The position numbers were made by a program, and so were the translations under genes. From Streptomyces sp. AC550_RSS872 (lineage in GTDB: Bacteria; Actinomycetota; Actinomycetes; Streptomycetales; Streptomycetaceae), in assembly GCF_019049285.1 (NCBI RefSeq), contig NZ_JAGMUL010000140.1, positions 43,544 to 107,543 on the forward strand: a stretch of DNA of 64,000 bases, written 5' to 3'. This document shows, piece by piece, positions 8,279-16,185 of the stretch (positions are counted from its first letter, which is position 1; each line of letters starts with the position of its first letter). The notes beneath the pieces were generated by a model. The model had not been told where the DNA came from. It searched no databases and saw nothing but the letters and a program-made list of their open reading frames with translations.

Positions 8279-9163
8279 GTGACCACCTACACCGAGACCG
8301 ACGTCTTCGAAGAGCATCGCCCCGTCCTCCTGGGAGTCGCCTACCGCATGCTCGGCCGCGTGGCCGACGCGGAGGACGTGGTACAGGAGACCTGGCTGCG
8401 CTGGTCCAACGCCGACCGGTCCGAGGTGCGCGAACCGCGCGCCTACCTGGTGCGCGTCACGACGCGGCTCGCCATCGACCGCTTGCGCCAGGTCAAGGCG
8501 CGGGGCGAGACCTATGTCGGCCCCTGGCTGCCGGAGCCGTACGTCACCGACTTCGGGGACGCCGTCCCGGACACCGCCGAGCGGGCCGTCCTCGCCGACT
8601 CCGTCTCCCTCGCCGTCCTCGTCGTCCTGGAGTCGCTGTCGCCGCTGGAGCGGGCGGTGTTCGTCCTCAGGGAGGCCTTCGGCTACCCGTACACCGAGAT
8701 CGCCGCCATGCTCGACCGCGGCGAGGCGGCCGTGCGCCAGCTCGCCGGACGGGCCCGCAAGCACGTCGACGAGCGGCGGCCTCGGTACGAGGTCGACCCC
8801 GTCCAGCGGCGCGATCTCACCGAACGGTTCCTGGCCGCGGCGGCGGAGGGCGACCTGGAGGGGCTCATGTCCCTGCTGGCCCCGGACGTCCGCCTCGTCG
8901 GCGACAGCGGCGGCAAGGCCAAGGCGCCGGTGCGGGTCCTGGAGACCGCCGACAAGGTGGGCCGCTTCCTCATCGGCGCCGCGCAGAAGGGCGCCGCCGA
9001 CGTGTCCTTCCGGTTCCTGGAGGTCAACGGCGGCCCCGCGGTGCTGGTGCACTCCGGCGACAAGCCCGACAGCGTCTTCCAGCTGGACGTCCTGGACGGC
9101 CGGATCCAGGCGGTCTACATCATCCGCAACCCCGACAAGCTCACCTCGCTGGCAACGGCGTAG
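8279..9163 (+). CDS. ECF41-type sigma factor with C-terminal SnoaL-like domain (SigJ-like)
   Basis: The 294-residue protein has ECF sigma region 2 (residues about 10-75), region 4 (about 113-165) and a SnoaL-like C-terminal domain. The signatures that define ECF41 are all visible: WLPEP at 83-87 in the linker, DSGGK at 209-213 (usually DGGGK) and NPDKL at 284-288. In ECF41 members the C-terminal domain replaces an anti-sigma factor and tunes activity. The GTG at 8279 is chosen because it starts at the conserved N-terminus; an upstream ATG at 8207 would add 24 atypical residues. The usual ECF41 partner gene for a carboxymuconolactone decarboxylase or oxidoreductase is not adjacent; the divergent neighbour is an alpha/beta hydrolase. 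Confidence 0.9.
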   Translation: MTTYTETDVFEEHRPVLLGVAYRMLGRVADAEDVVQETWLRWSNADRSEVREPRAYLVRVTTRLAIDRLRQVKARGETYVGPWLPEPYVTDFGDAVPDTAERAVLADSVSLAVLVVLESLSPLERAVFVLREAFGYPYTEIAAMLDRGEAAVRQLAGRARKHVDERRPRYEVDPVQRRDLTERFLAAAAEGDLEGLMSLLAPDVRLVGDSGGKAKAPVRVLETADKVGRFLIGAAQKGAADVSFRFLEVNGGPAVLVHSGDKPDSVFQLDVLDGRIQAVYIIRNPDKLTSLATA

Positions 9164-9168
9164 CTCCC

Positions 9169-9193
9169 GCCGCCGCGTCATGGGCGCGGCGGC
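9169..9193. terminator. Hairpin terminator after the ECF41 sigma gene
   Basis: The arms GCCGCCGCG and CGCGGCGGC form a perfect 9-bp stem around a 7-base loop, starting 6 bases after the stop codon. It insulates the sigma gene from the GntR gene downstream. Confidence 0.65.
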
Positions 9194-9220
9194 CCGAGCC
9201 GGCCCGTGAACGTTCCCGGA

Positions 9221-9255
9221 TTGGTATTGACCAAGGGTGAGGGCCGCCCTATGGT
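9221..9255 (+). promoter_or_regulatory. HrdB-like promoter with overlapping palindrome upstream of the GntR gene
   Basis: TTGACC at 9227-9232 and TATGGT at 9250-9255 are separated by 17 bases, a good vegetative promoter. The palindrome TTGGT-ATTG-ACCAA at 9221-9234 covers the -35 element. GntR/HutC proteins such as DasR bind TGGTCTAGACCA-type sites, so this is a plausible autoregulatory operator for the gene starting at 9332. Confidence 0.55.
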
Positions 9256-9331
9256 CGCTGATAAGTGCAACAACCTTTAATAAACAAGGGCGCTAAAACG
9301 CCGCTGGGCCACGGCGATTGCGGAGGACAGG

Positions 9332-10093
9332 GTGGGGACCACGCAGCTGGAATCGGTGCCGGAACCGAAGTACTGGCACCTGAGGACCGTGCTCAGTGAA
9401 GCACTGGACTCCGAATTCACCGTGGGCGAGATTCTGCCCAACGAACGCGACCTGGCCGCCCGCTTCGGCGTCGCCAGGGCCACGCTCCGCCAGGCCCTGG
9501 AACAGCTCGAACTGGAGGGCAGGCTCCAGCGCCGCCGCGGCGTCGGTACGACCGTCGCCCCGCCGCGCGTGGGTGTGTCCGTCGGCAGCGAGCAGCACGC
9601 CTGGCCGGGAGCGCCGGACGACGTCTGGCAGCCCGTGGACTGCACGCAGGCGGTGCCGCCCGCGTCCGTGGCCGCCGCCCTGGACAGCGGCCGGGACGAG
9701 CCCGTGCACACCGTGCGCCGCTCCCGCGTGACGCACGGCCAGCCCGTGGCCGCCGAGTTGCTCTACATCCCGGAGTCGTCGGTGCCCGACCTCTCCGCCA
9801 TCGACGCCCCGTGCGGAGCGGCACGCGCGCGTGCCGTGCTGCGTGAGCTTCAGCGCATGGAACTGGAGGGCCAGGAGAGCGCCGTCGAGCTGGGCTCGGC
9901 CCGCGCGGACGACGCCAAGGAGCTGGACCGCCTCCCCGGGGCCCCCGTCCTCGTCGTCACCACCCGCTACATCGCCGAGGGCCGCACCGCCGCGCTCTCC
10001 GTCGCCACGTACCGCGCGGACACCTGCCGGCTGACCTTCGGTGACTCCGGCCGCGTGGAGATCCGCCAGGACCCGGAGCGCCAGGCGTCCTGA
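9332..10093 (+). CDS. GntR/HutC-family transcriptional regulator with UTRA domain
   Basis: The 253-residue protein starts with a GTG at 9332 preceded by GGAGGACAGG. Residues about 12-75 are a GntR winged helix (LPNERDLAARFGVARATLRQALEQLELEGRL), and the remainder is a UTRA effector-binding domain. Its closest well-known relative in streptomycetes would be DasR, a regulator of amino-sugar uptake that responds to sugar phosphates; that resemblance is by architecture only. No transport or sugar gene adjoins it. The next gene is a convergent ROK-family regulator. Confidence 0.88.
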   Translation: MGTTQLESVPEPKYWHLRTVLSEALDSEFTVGEILPNERDLAARFGVARATLRQALEQLELEGRLQRRRGVGTTVAPPRVGVSVGSEQHAWPGAPDDVWQPVDCTQAVPPASVAAALDSGRDEPVHTVRRSRVTHGQPVAAELLYIPESSVPDLSAIDAPCGAARARAVLRELQRMELEGQESAVELGSARADDAKELDRLPGAPVLVVTTRYIAEGRTAALSVATYRADTCRLTFGDSGRVEIRQDPERQAS

Positions 10094-10113
10094 CCGCCGT
10101 ACCCGCACATGCC

Positions 10114-10138
10114 GCGCCCCGGAGCCACTCCGGGGCGC
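10114..10138. terminator. Bidirectional terminator between the GntR and ROK genes
   Basis: GCGCCCCGGAG and CTCCGGGGCGC form an 11-bp perfect stem with a 3-base loop. It lies between two convergent genes and can serve both. Confidence 0.75.
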
Positions 10139-10168
10139 GTCGCGTTCACCGGCACGGACGGTGCGTCG

Positions 10169-11326
10169 TCAGCGCCGCCCCGTCACCGTCCCCTCCACCG
10201 CGAACAGCTGCTCCTCCACATGGTCGAGGGCGAGCCGCAGCGCGCCCGTCGCCACGGCCGCCTCGCCGAGGAGGGACAGGGCGACCTTCGGCGGGCGCAG
10301 ACAGTAGCGGGCCAGTTCGCGCCGCAGCGGCTCCAGTACGCCGTCCAGGCCGGCGGCCCAGCCACCGACGACGACCAGCTCGGGGTCGAGGGCGAGGACG
10401 AGCGCGGCCACGTCGTGGACGAGGCGCTGGATGAAGCGGTCGACGGCCGCGAGGGCACGCTGGTCGCCCTTGCGGGCCTGGGCGAAGACCTCGGCGACCG
10501 CGCGCTCGTCGAGAGGGCGCAGTGGCTCGTCCGTGGTGGACAGCAGGGTCTCCGGTGTCGCCTCGCGGCCCAGGAGGTGCAGCGCGCCGATCTCGCCGGC
10601 CGCGCCGCCGAACCCCCGGTGCAGTTGTCCGCCGATCAGCGAACCGGCACCCGGGCTCAGCCCGGCCAGGACGAACACCACGTCGTCGGACTCGGTGGCG
10701 GATCCCTTCCAGTGCTCGGCGACGGCCGCCGCGTTGGCGTCGTTCTCCACCAGGACCGGGCACTTGAAGGAACGGCTCAGCCGCTCGCCCAGCCGTAGCC
10801 CCGTCCACTCGGGCAGCGCGGCGCCCAGCCGCACGGTCCCGTCGGCCTCGACGATGCCCGGCGTCGCGACGCCGACGGCCCGCAGCGAGCCGCGTGCCAC
10901 ACCCGCCCGGCGCAGCAGTTCGGCGACCGCCGTACGCACCCGCTCCAGCCGCTCGTCGGCCGGAGCCGTCTCGTCGACGTCCTTGTCGATGGCGCCCAGC
11001 ACCCGGCCGTCCAGGTCGGCGAGGAGCGCGGCGACCCGATGCGCGCCGATGTCCACCCCCAGCAGATGACCCGCCTCGGCCCGGAACCGGAACCGCCGCG
11101 CGGGCCGGCCCTGCCGCCGCACGACACTCTCGTCGGCCGCCTTCTCGACGACGTACCCCGCCTCGATGAGCCCTTCGACGACGCCCTCGACGGTCGGCCG
11201 GGACAGTCCGGTCACCCGGGTGATCTCCGTCAGTGTGGCGGCGTCCGTGGCACGCAGCGCGTGCAGCACCACCGCGGAGTTGATCCTTCGCAGCAGCGAG
11301 GGGTCCCCGCCGGTCAGCTGCCCCAA
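10169..11326 (-). CDS. ROK-family transcriptional regulator
   Basis: The protein has an N-terminal winged helix (LTEITRVTGLSRPTVEGVVEGLIEAGYV) followed by a ROK sugar-kinase fold with LLGVDIGAHRVAALLADL, the catalytic-site ENDANAAAVAEHW and GEIGALHLL. The cysteine cluster of zinc-binding ROK glucokinases (CxCGxxGCxE) is absent, so this is a repressor rather than a kinase. A TTG at 11326 is chosen as start because GGGAGGA lies 7 to 13 bases upstream and it opens a typical ROK N-terminus; an ATG at 11401 in the same frame would add 25 atypical residues. ROK repressors usually bind sugars, but no sugar gene is adjacent. Confidence 0.88.
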   Translation of the reverse strand: MGQLTGGDPSLLRRINSAVVLHALRATDAATLTEITRVTGLSRPTVEGVVEGLIEAGYVVEKAADESVVRRQGRPARRFRFRAEAGHLLGVDIGAHRVAALLADLDGRVLGAIDKDVDETAPADERLERVRTAVAELLRRAGVARGSLRAVGVATPGIVEADGTVRLGAALPEWTGLRLGERLSRSFKCPVLVENDANAAAVAEHWKGSATESDDVVFVLAGLSPGAGSLIGGQLHRGFGGAAGEIGALHLLGREATPETLLSTTDEPLRPLDERAVAEVFAQARKGDQRALAAVDRFIQRLVHDVAALVLALDPELVVVGGWAAGLDGVLEPLRRELARYCLRPPKVALSLLGEAAVATGALRLALDHVEEQLFAVEGTVTGRR

Positions 11327-11447
11327 CGTCCGTCCTCCCAGCTCGTGCGCATGTTGGGCGGATGGTACTCGCCGCGGCGCACCCCGGCGAGAGGCGGGCA
11401 CCCCGACGACCTACTGGTCGGTCCGGCCGGCCTGTCCCCGCCGGCTG

Positions 11448-12110
11448 TCACCCCGGCGTCACGAACCCCGACTCGTATGCCGTGATCACCGCCTGCGTGC
11501 GGTCCCGCGCCCCCAGCTTCGCCAGAACGGCGCTCACATGGGACTTCACCGTCTCGGTCCCGACCACCAGCCGGGCGGCGATCTCCGCGTTCGACAGGCC
11601 GCCTGCCATCAGCCGCAGCACTTCGGCCTCCCGGTCGGTCAGCCTGGCCCGGTCCAGGACCGCCCGCGCCGCCCTGTTCCCGCCGTCGTCGCCGTACTGA
11701 GCGGCGAGCTGCCGCACCGACGCCGGGAACAACAGCGACTCACCCTCGGCGACCAGTCGCACGGCGTGCACGATCTCGGCCGGCCGGGCCCGCTTCAGCA
11801 GAAAGCCGTCGGCGCCGGCCCGCAGCGCCTCGTACACGTACTCGTCGTTCTCGAAGGTCGTGACGACGACGATCTTCGGCGGTGCGTCGACCGTCCGCAG
11901 CACCGCGCGCGTGGCCTCGATCCCGTCCAGCAGCGGCATCCGTACGTCCATGGCCACGACGTCGGGCCGCAGTTGCCGTACCAGCGGAATCACCGCCGCC
12001 CCGTCGGCCGCCTCACCGACCACCTCGATGTCCGGCTGCGCCTCCAACACGGCCCGCAGACCCGCGCGTACGAGGGGTTCGTCGTCGACGAGGAGAACGG
12101 TGACCGGCAT
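11448..12110 (-). CDS. NarL/FixJ-family response regulator
   Basis: The 220-residue protein has a receiver domain (VLLVDDEPLVRAGLRAVL, phospho-acceptor in VAMDVRMPLLDG, conserved Lys in FLLKRA) and a C-terminal LuxR-type helix-turn-helix (LTDREAEVLRLMAGGLSNAEIAARL). It is the partner of the histidine kinase whose gene lies 14 bases upstream in the same direction, and the pair is divergent from an ABC exporter that is a likely target. Confidence 0.93.
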   Translation of the reverse strand: MPVTVLLVDDEPLVRAGLRAVLEAQPDIEVVGEAADGAAVIPLVRQLRPDVVAMDVRMPLLDGIEATRAVLRTVDAPPKIVVVTTFENDEYVYEALRAGADGFLLKRARPAEIVHAVRLVAEGESLLFPASVRQLAAQYGDDGGNRAARAVLDRARLTDREAEVLRLMAGGLSNAEIAARLVVGTETVKSHVSAVLAKLGARDRTQAVITAYESGFVTPG

Positions 12111-12124
12111 CCGGCCAGCCTAGA

Positions 12125-13294
12125 TCAACTCAATGGCAGCTCGACATGCACCTGCCAGTCCCCTTGGTCGGGGCCGGTTCGCGCGTGTCCGCCCAGCAGT
12201 GCCGCGCGCTCGCGGATCCCGCGCAGACCGCTGCCTCTGCCGGGCCCGGGTATGTCATCGGCGAGCGGATTGCGGACCTCCAGGGTGAGCGTGCCGTCCG
12301 CGACGGCGACACGGACGCGTGCCGGGGCGCAGTCCGCGTGCCGCAGCACGTTGGTCAGCGACTCTTGCAGGATGCGATAGCCCTCCCGGGATACCGGCCC
12401 GGGCACCGTGTCCAACGGCCCGGTCATGTCGATGTCGACCTTGGTGCCGGAGGCCCGCGCGGACTCCAGCAGCCGGTCCGCGTCCGTGAGCGTCGGCCGG
12501 CTGCTGACCGGCCGGCCGGACTCTCGCAGGACGCCGAGGACCCGCTCCAGATCCTCCAGGGCGGCCCGCCCGGTCTCCTCAATGGCCTCCAGGGCACGGT
12601 CGGTGAAGGCGGGATCGCCGGCGGCGCGGGCGGCGCCCGCCTGGACGACGGCGACGGTCAGGGCGTGGCCGATGGAGTCGTGGAGTTCACGGGCGATACG
12701 GGTGCGTTCCAGGAGCTGCTCGGTGCGCTCCTCCAAGGCGGCGAGTCGCTCGGCGGGGGAGGGGCCCAGGAGGCGGTGGGCGAGGGCGGTGATGAGGTGA
12801 CCCGAGCCGACCACGGTCAGCGCCAGGGCCCCCAGCGACAAGGGTGCGAGCAGGACGTGCCACCAGTGGTGGCCCTCCAGGGGGAGCAGCGCGCCCTCTT
12901 CGACGTCGCGACCGAAGGCGGACGACACCAAGTCCACCGAGGCGAGGAGCAGTTGGAAGGTGAACATCGAGGTCGCGCAGCCGAGCAGGAGCCGCACCTC
13001 CAGCCACACGACGAGCCGGGCCCGGTCGCCCCAGGAGGCGGACGGCGTGACGACGATGCCGGTGCTTCCACTGTCCTGCCGGTGACCGGTCAGCAGCAGC
13101 CTTGCCTGGAGCCCTTCCACGCTGCGCATCGCCGGCACGAGCCCGACGGGCGCGAGCAGCGCGGCCGCCAGCACCCAGGTCCACCACGCTTCCTTGATGA
13201 ACAGCAGCATCGACGGCCACACGATGACGATGCACAAATGCAGCAATCGTGTGTACGTCACCACCCGACCGAACGGGCGCAGCAAACGGACCAT
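12125..13294 (-). CDS. Sensor histidine kinase of the NarX/HisKA_3 type
   Basis: The 389-residue protein has four or so membrane segments in residues 1-200, a HisKA_3 dimerisation helix with the phospho-acceptor in RIARELHDSIGHALT, and a HATPase domain with ESLTNVLRHA (N box) and GSGLRGIRERAALLGG (G box). It should phosphorylate the response regulator encoded just downstream. The ATG at 13294 is the first codon before a credible membrane segment; no strong ribosome binding site is seen. The start lies 108 bases from the divergent ABC transporter, so the promoters of the two operons face each other. Confidence 0.92.
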   Translation of the reverse strand: MVRLLRPFGRVVTYTRLLHLCIVIVWPSMLLFIKEAWWTWVLAAALLAPVGLVPAMRSVEGLQARLLLTGHRQDSGSTGIVVTPSASWGDRARLVVWLEVRLLLGCATSMFTFQLLLASVDLVSSAFGRDVEEGALLPLEGHHWWHVLLAPLSLGALALTVVGSGHLITALAHRLLGPSPAERLAALEERTEQLLERTRIARELHDSIGHALTVAVVQAGAARAAGDPAFTDRALEAIEETGRAALEDLERVLGVLRESGRPVSSRPTLTDADRLLESARASGTKVDIDMTGPLDTVPGPVSREGYRILQESLTNVLRHADCAPARVRVAVADGTLTLEVRNPLADDIPGPGRGSGLRGIRERAALLGGHARTGPDQGDWQVHVELPLS

Positions 13295-13402
13295 TTCGTC
13301 ATCGTGCCAGCCACCACTGACAACGGACCTCCCCCGCACGGGGGAGACGATCTCCTCGGGCGGGGGAGGCCCCCACCCGCCCCCGACGGCCAGGCTGCTG
13401 CC

Positions 13403-14323
13403 ATGACAAGCATCGAAGTCCAAGCCCTCACCAAGGAGTACGGCACCGGACGAGCCGTGGACGACCTCACCTTCACCGTCCTCCCCGGCCGGGTCACCGG
13501 CTTCCTCGGCCCCAACGGCGCCGGAAAGTCCACCAGCATGCGGCTCGTGCTCGGCCTCGACCGGCCGACGTCCGGAACCGTCACGATCGGGGGCCGCGCC
13601 TACGAGAACCTGCGCGAACCCCTGCGCCATGTGGGCGCGTTGCTGGACGCCCAGGCCGCGCACGGCTCCCGCACCGCCCGTGACCACCTGCGCGTCCTCG
13701 CCGTGAGCAACCGCATCGCCGTCCGCCGGGTGGACGAGGTGCTGGAGGAGACCGGGCTCGCCTCGGTCGCGCGCCGCAGGGTGAAGACGTACTCCCTGGG
13801 CATGCGCCAGCGGCTCGGCATCGCGGCAGCCCTCCTCGGCGACCCCGAGGTGGTCATGCTCGACGAGCCGTCCAACGGCCTCGATCCCGAGGGCATCATC
13901 TGGATCCGCGCCTTGCTGCGCCGTCTCGCGGGGGAGGGGCGCACGGTCCTGGTGTCCAGCCATCTCATGAACGAGACCGCGTCCTTCGCCGACCACTTGG
14001 TGGTCCTCGGCCGGGGGCGCCTGCTGGCCGACACCCCGATGCGCGAGTTCATCCACGCACGCGTGGAGCCCCGCGTCCGCGTCCGCACCACGGATGCCAC
14101 CGCGCTCAAGACGGCCCTCGACCGACACGGTCACGACGCCGTCGAGCACGAGGACGGGCACTGGACCGTGCGCCACGCGCGCGTGGACGACGTCGGCCGC
14201 ATCGCCTCGCAGGCCGGTGTCCCCCTCCTCGAACTCGCTGCGGAGGAAGCCACGTTGGAGCAGGCCTACCTCGACCTGACAGCGACCGAGGCCGAGTTCA
14301 CCGCACAGCCCCAGGAGGCCTGA
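13403..14323 (+). CDS. ABC transporter ATP-binding protein
   Basis: The 306-residue ATPase has Walker A GPNGAGKST, signature YSLGMRQRLG and Walker B VVMLDEPSNGLDPEG, followed by a C-terminal DUF4162-like extension of about 80 residues. It is of the CcmA/DrrA class that powers export of drugs, lipids or antimicrobial peptides. It begins at the ATG at 13403 and is followed 3 bases after its stop by the permease gene. Together with the divergent two-component system it looks like an envelope-stress or antibiotic-response exporter module; the substrate is not evident. Confidence 0.93.
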   Translation: MTSIEVQALTKEYGTGRAVDDLTFTVLPGRVTGFLGPNGAGKSTSMRLVLGLDRPTSGTVTIGGRAYENLREPLRHVGALLDAQAAHGSRTARDHLRVLAVSNRIAVRRVDEVLEETGLASVARRRVKTYSLGMRQRLGIAAALLGDPEVVMLDEPSNGLDPEGIIWIRALLRRLAGEGRTVLVSSHLMNETASFADHLVVLGRGRLLADTPMREFIHARVEPRVRVRTTDATALKTALDRHGHDAVEHEDGHWTVRHARVDDVGRIASQAGVPLLELAAEEATLEQAYLDLTATEAEFTAQPQEA

Positions 14324-14326
14324 ACC

Positions 14327-15052
14327 ATGGGATTCGCACCCGCGCTCCACTCGGAGTGGCTCAAGATCCGCACGCTCCGCTCGCTGCCGGGAGCGCTGCT
14401 CGCACTGTTCGCCGCGACCACGGCGTTCTCCGCGCTGGCGGGCACCGACGGCAGTTCCGACCCCGAGTCCGATCCGCTGTTCACCGCGCTGTCCGGTGTC
14501 CTGCCCGGGCAGATCGCGGCCATCTCGTTCGGCGCGATGGCCGTGTCGTCGGAGTACCACGGGGGTGCGCTCCGGCTGACGCTCGCCGCGGTGCCGCGGC
14601 GCGGACGGTGGTTCGCCGCCAAGGTGACGGCCATCGCCGTGCCGGCACTGCTCGTCGGCCTCGTCACCGCCGGTACGGCGTACGTCGTGGCACGGGCGGG
14701 GCTGGGTTCGGCGGCGGACGGGGTCACGACGGGCGAGCAGGTGCGCGGCGTCCTGGGCTGCGGGATCTACCTCATGCTCATGGCCCTGTTCGCGGCGGGC
14801 CTGACCGCCGTGCTCCGCAGCGGAGTGGCCACGCTCTCTCTCCTGATCCCGTTCATCCTCGTGGTGTCCTTCGTCATCGGCGACGCCGCGGGCACCGTGG
14901 CCGACTTCCTGCCCGACAAGGCCGGACAGATCGTCCTGCACGAGACGTACGACGGCACCCTCGGACCGTGGTCCGGCCTGGCGGTGACCGCGCTGTGGAC
15001 GGCGGCCGCGCTGCTGGCGGGGGCGTGGAGCGTGCGGCGGCGGGACGCCTGA
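14327..15052 (+). CDS. ABC-2 type permease
   Basis: The 241-residue protein has about six membrane segments and opens with LHSEWLKIRTLRS, a typical start for actinobacterial ABC-2 permeases. It starts 3 bases after the ATPase gene and the two form one exporter. The segment SSEYHGGALRLTLAAVPRRGR after the second helix is the usual cytoplasmic loop that contacts the ATPase. Confidence 0.88.
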   Translation: MGFAPALHSEWLKIRTLRSLPGALLALFAATTAFSALAGTDGSSDPESDPLFTALSGVLPGQIAAISFGAMAVSSEYHGGALRLTLAAVPRRGRWFAAKVTAIAVPALLVGLVTAGTAYVVARAGLGSAADGVTTGEQVRGVLGCGIYLMLMALFAAGLTAVLRSGVATLSLLIPFILVVSFVIGDAAGTVADFLPDKAGQIVLHETYDGTLGPWSGLAVTALWTAAALLAGAWSVRRRDA

Positions 15053-15093
15053 CGACACGCCAATTGTCAGTGGGGCCGGGTTTACTGGAACGC

Positions 15094-15522
15094 ATGAACA
15101 TCGCACGGCACATCGCCCTCATCGACGAGTTGTGCTTCCGCCCGTTCGCGGCGGAGCACACCTCGTCGAACGGCGACAGGAGCGGCCCCGGGTACCACAT
15201 CGTGGTGTTAGAGAGCAGTCACGGCGACTGTGGGACCCGTGCGGAGACCGTGGAGCAGTACGAGAAGTACCGCGACGCCCTGGACGATCAGTTCGCGGAC
15301 CGCTGGAGAGAGACGGCCCCCTACAACCTCCAGACCGTCTCGCTGCGTACCGCGCTGGAGGAGATACCCGAGCCCTGGGCCTCGCTCAGCGCACGCGCCC
15401 GCGTGGCGTGCGTCTGGGAAGCGGAGGGGACGGGCCGTTGGGTCGCGGTCGTCGTCGCCGACCAGGACGAGGCCGACGACGTGCAGCTGCTCGGCGTGGT
15501 CACGGAGATCGACCCGGCGTGA
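15094..15522 (+). CDS. Hypothetical protein with a TTA codon
   Basis: This 142-residue soluble, acidic protein starts at an ATG at 15094, 41 bases downstream of the ABC permease. I do not recognise a family. It contains two Trp-rich patches (ADRWRETAPYNLQ and EPWASLSARARVACVWE) and a hydrophobic strand WVAVVVADQ near its end. Codon 39 is TTA at 15208-15210, so in Streptomyces its translation should depend on the bldA leucyl-tRNA. Its stop codon is the first base triplet of a 20-bp tandem repeat. The TTA codon and position at the end of a conserved module suggest an accessory gene. Confidence 0.7.
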   Translation: MNIARHIALIDELCFRPFAAEHTSSNGDRSGPGYHIVVLESSHGDCGTRAETVEQYEKYRDALDDQFADRWRETAPYNLQTVSLRTALEEIPEPWASLSARARVACVWEAEGTGRWVAVVVADQDEADDVQLLGVVTEIDPA

Positions 15523-15620
15523 CCCTTCAGACCCCGGCGTGACCCTTCAGACCCCGGCGTGACCCTTCAGACCCCGGCGTGACCCTTCAGACCCCGGCGT
15601 GATCCGCCGGGCCCCGGCGC
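15521..15620. repeat. 20-bp tandem repeat, four perfect and one degenerate copy
   Basis: The unit GACCCTTCAGACCCCGGCGT occurs four times without change at 15521-15600, and a diverged copy follows at 15601-15620. The array lies between two convergent genes (stop codons at 15522 and 15627). Copy number in such arrays usually varies between strains. It shows no dyad and no obvious terminator function. Confidence 0.92.
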
Positions 15621-15626
15621 GATCCG

Positions 15627-16172
15627 TCAGCCCTGGGCTGCCGTCCGCAACCGCCCGAACTCCTCCGCCATCGACGCCGCCGTCCAGTGCGCGTTCAGCC
15701 CGCTCGGATTCGGCAGCACCCACACGCGCGTGTCCCCGATCGTCCGCTCCTGCGGGCCCACCTGAGCCTTGCGGTCGTCGAACGCGGCCCGGTACGCGGT
15801 GACGCCGACCACGGCCAGCCAACGCGGCCGCAGCCGCTCCACCTTCGTCGCCAGCAGCCGCCCGCCCTCGCGATACTCCTCCGCGCTCAGCTCGTCGGCC
15901 CGTGCGGTCGCCCGTGCCACGACGTTCGTGATGCCCAGGCCGTAGGACAGCAACTCCTGCTGTTCCGACGGTTTCATGAGTCTCGGTGTGAAGCCGGACA
16001 GGTGCAGGACCGGCCAGAATCGGTTGCCGGGGCGGGCGAAGTGATGGCCGGTCGCGGCCGTCATCAGACCGGGGTTGATGCCGCAGAACAGCACATGGAG
16101 GCCGTCCGCGATTACGTCCGGTACCAGACGGTCGCGGGCGGCCTCCAACTGCTCGGCGGTGAAGCGCGCCAT
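15627..16172 (-). CDS. mug: G/U mismatch-specific uracil/thymine DNA glycosylase
   Basis: The 181-residue protein matches the Mug/TDG branch of uracil-DNA glycosylases, which excise uracil or thymine mispaired with guanine in base-excision repair. The catalytic-site motif GINPG occurs at LFCGINPGLMTAATGHHFARPG and the second motif NPSGLN occurs near residue 155. Length is normal. It lies 13 bases downstream of purB in the same direction, so the two may be cotranscribed. Confidence 0.92.
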   Translation of the reverse strand: MARFTAEQLEAARDRLVPDVIADGLHVLFCGINPGLMTAATGHHFARPGNRFWPVLHLSGFTPRLMKPSEQQELLSYGLGITNVVARATARADELSAEEYREGGRLLATKVERLRPRWLAVVGVTAYRAAFDDRKAQVGPQERTIGDTRVWVLPNPSGLNAHWTAASMAEEFGRLRTAAQG

Positions 16173-16185
16173 GCCGAGCGGCGCG

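Noticed and set aside
12146..13402. Long open plus-strand frame continuous with the ABC ATPase gene
   Set aside because: It is the antisense of the histidine kinase gene, Gly/Arg/Gln-rich and without ribosome binding site; the ATPase starts at 13403.
13297..15106. Upstream extension of the histidine kinase frame over the ABC genes
   Set aside because: The residues encoded are antisense to the ABC transporter genes; the kinase-like sequence starts only at 13294.
15521..15620. CRISPR array
   Set aside because: The units are contiguous, with no spacers and no cas genes.
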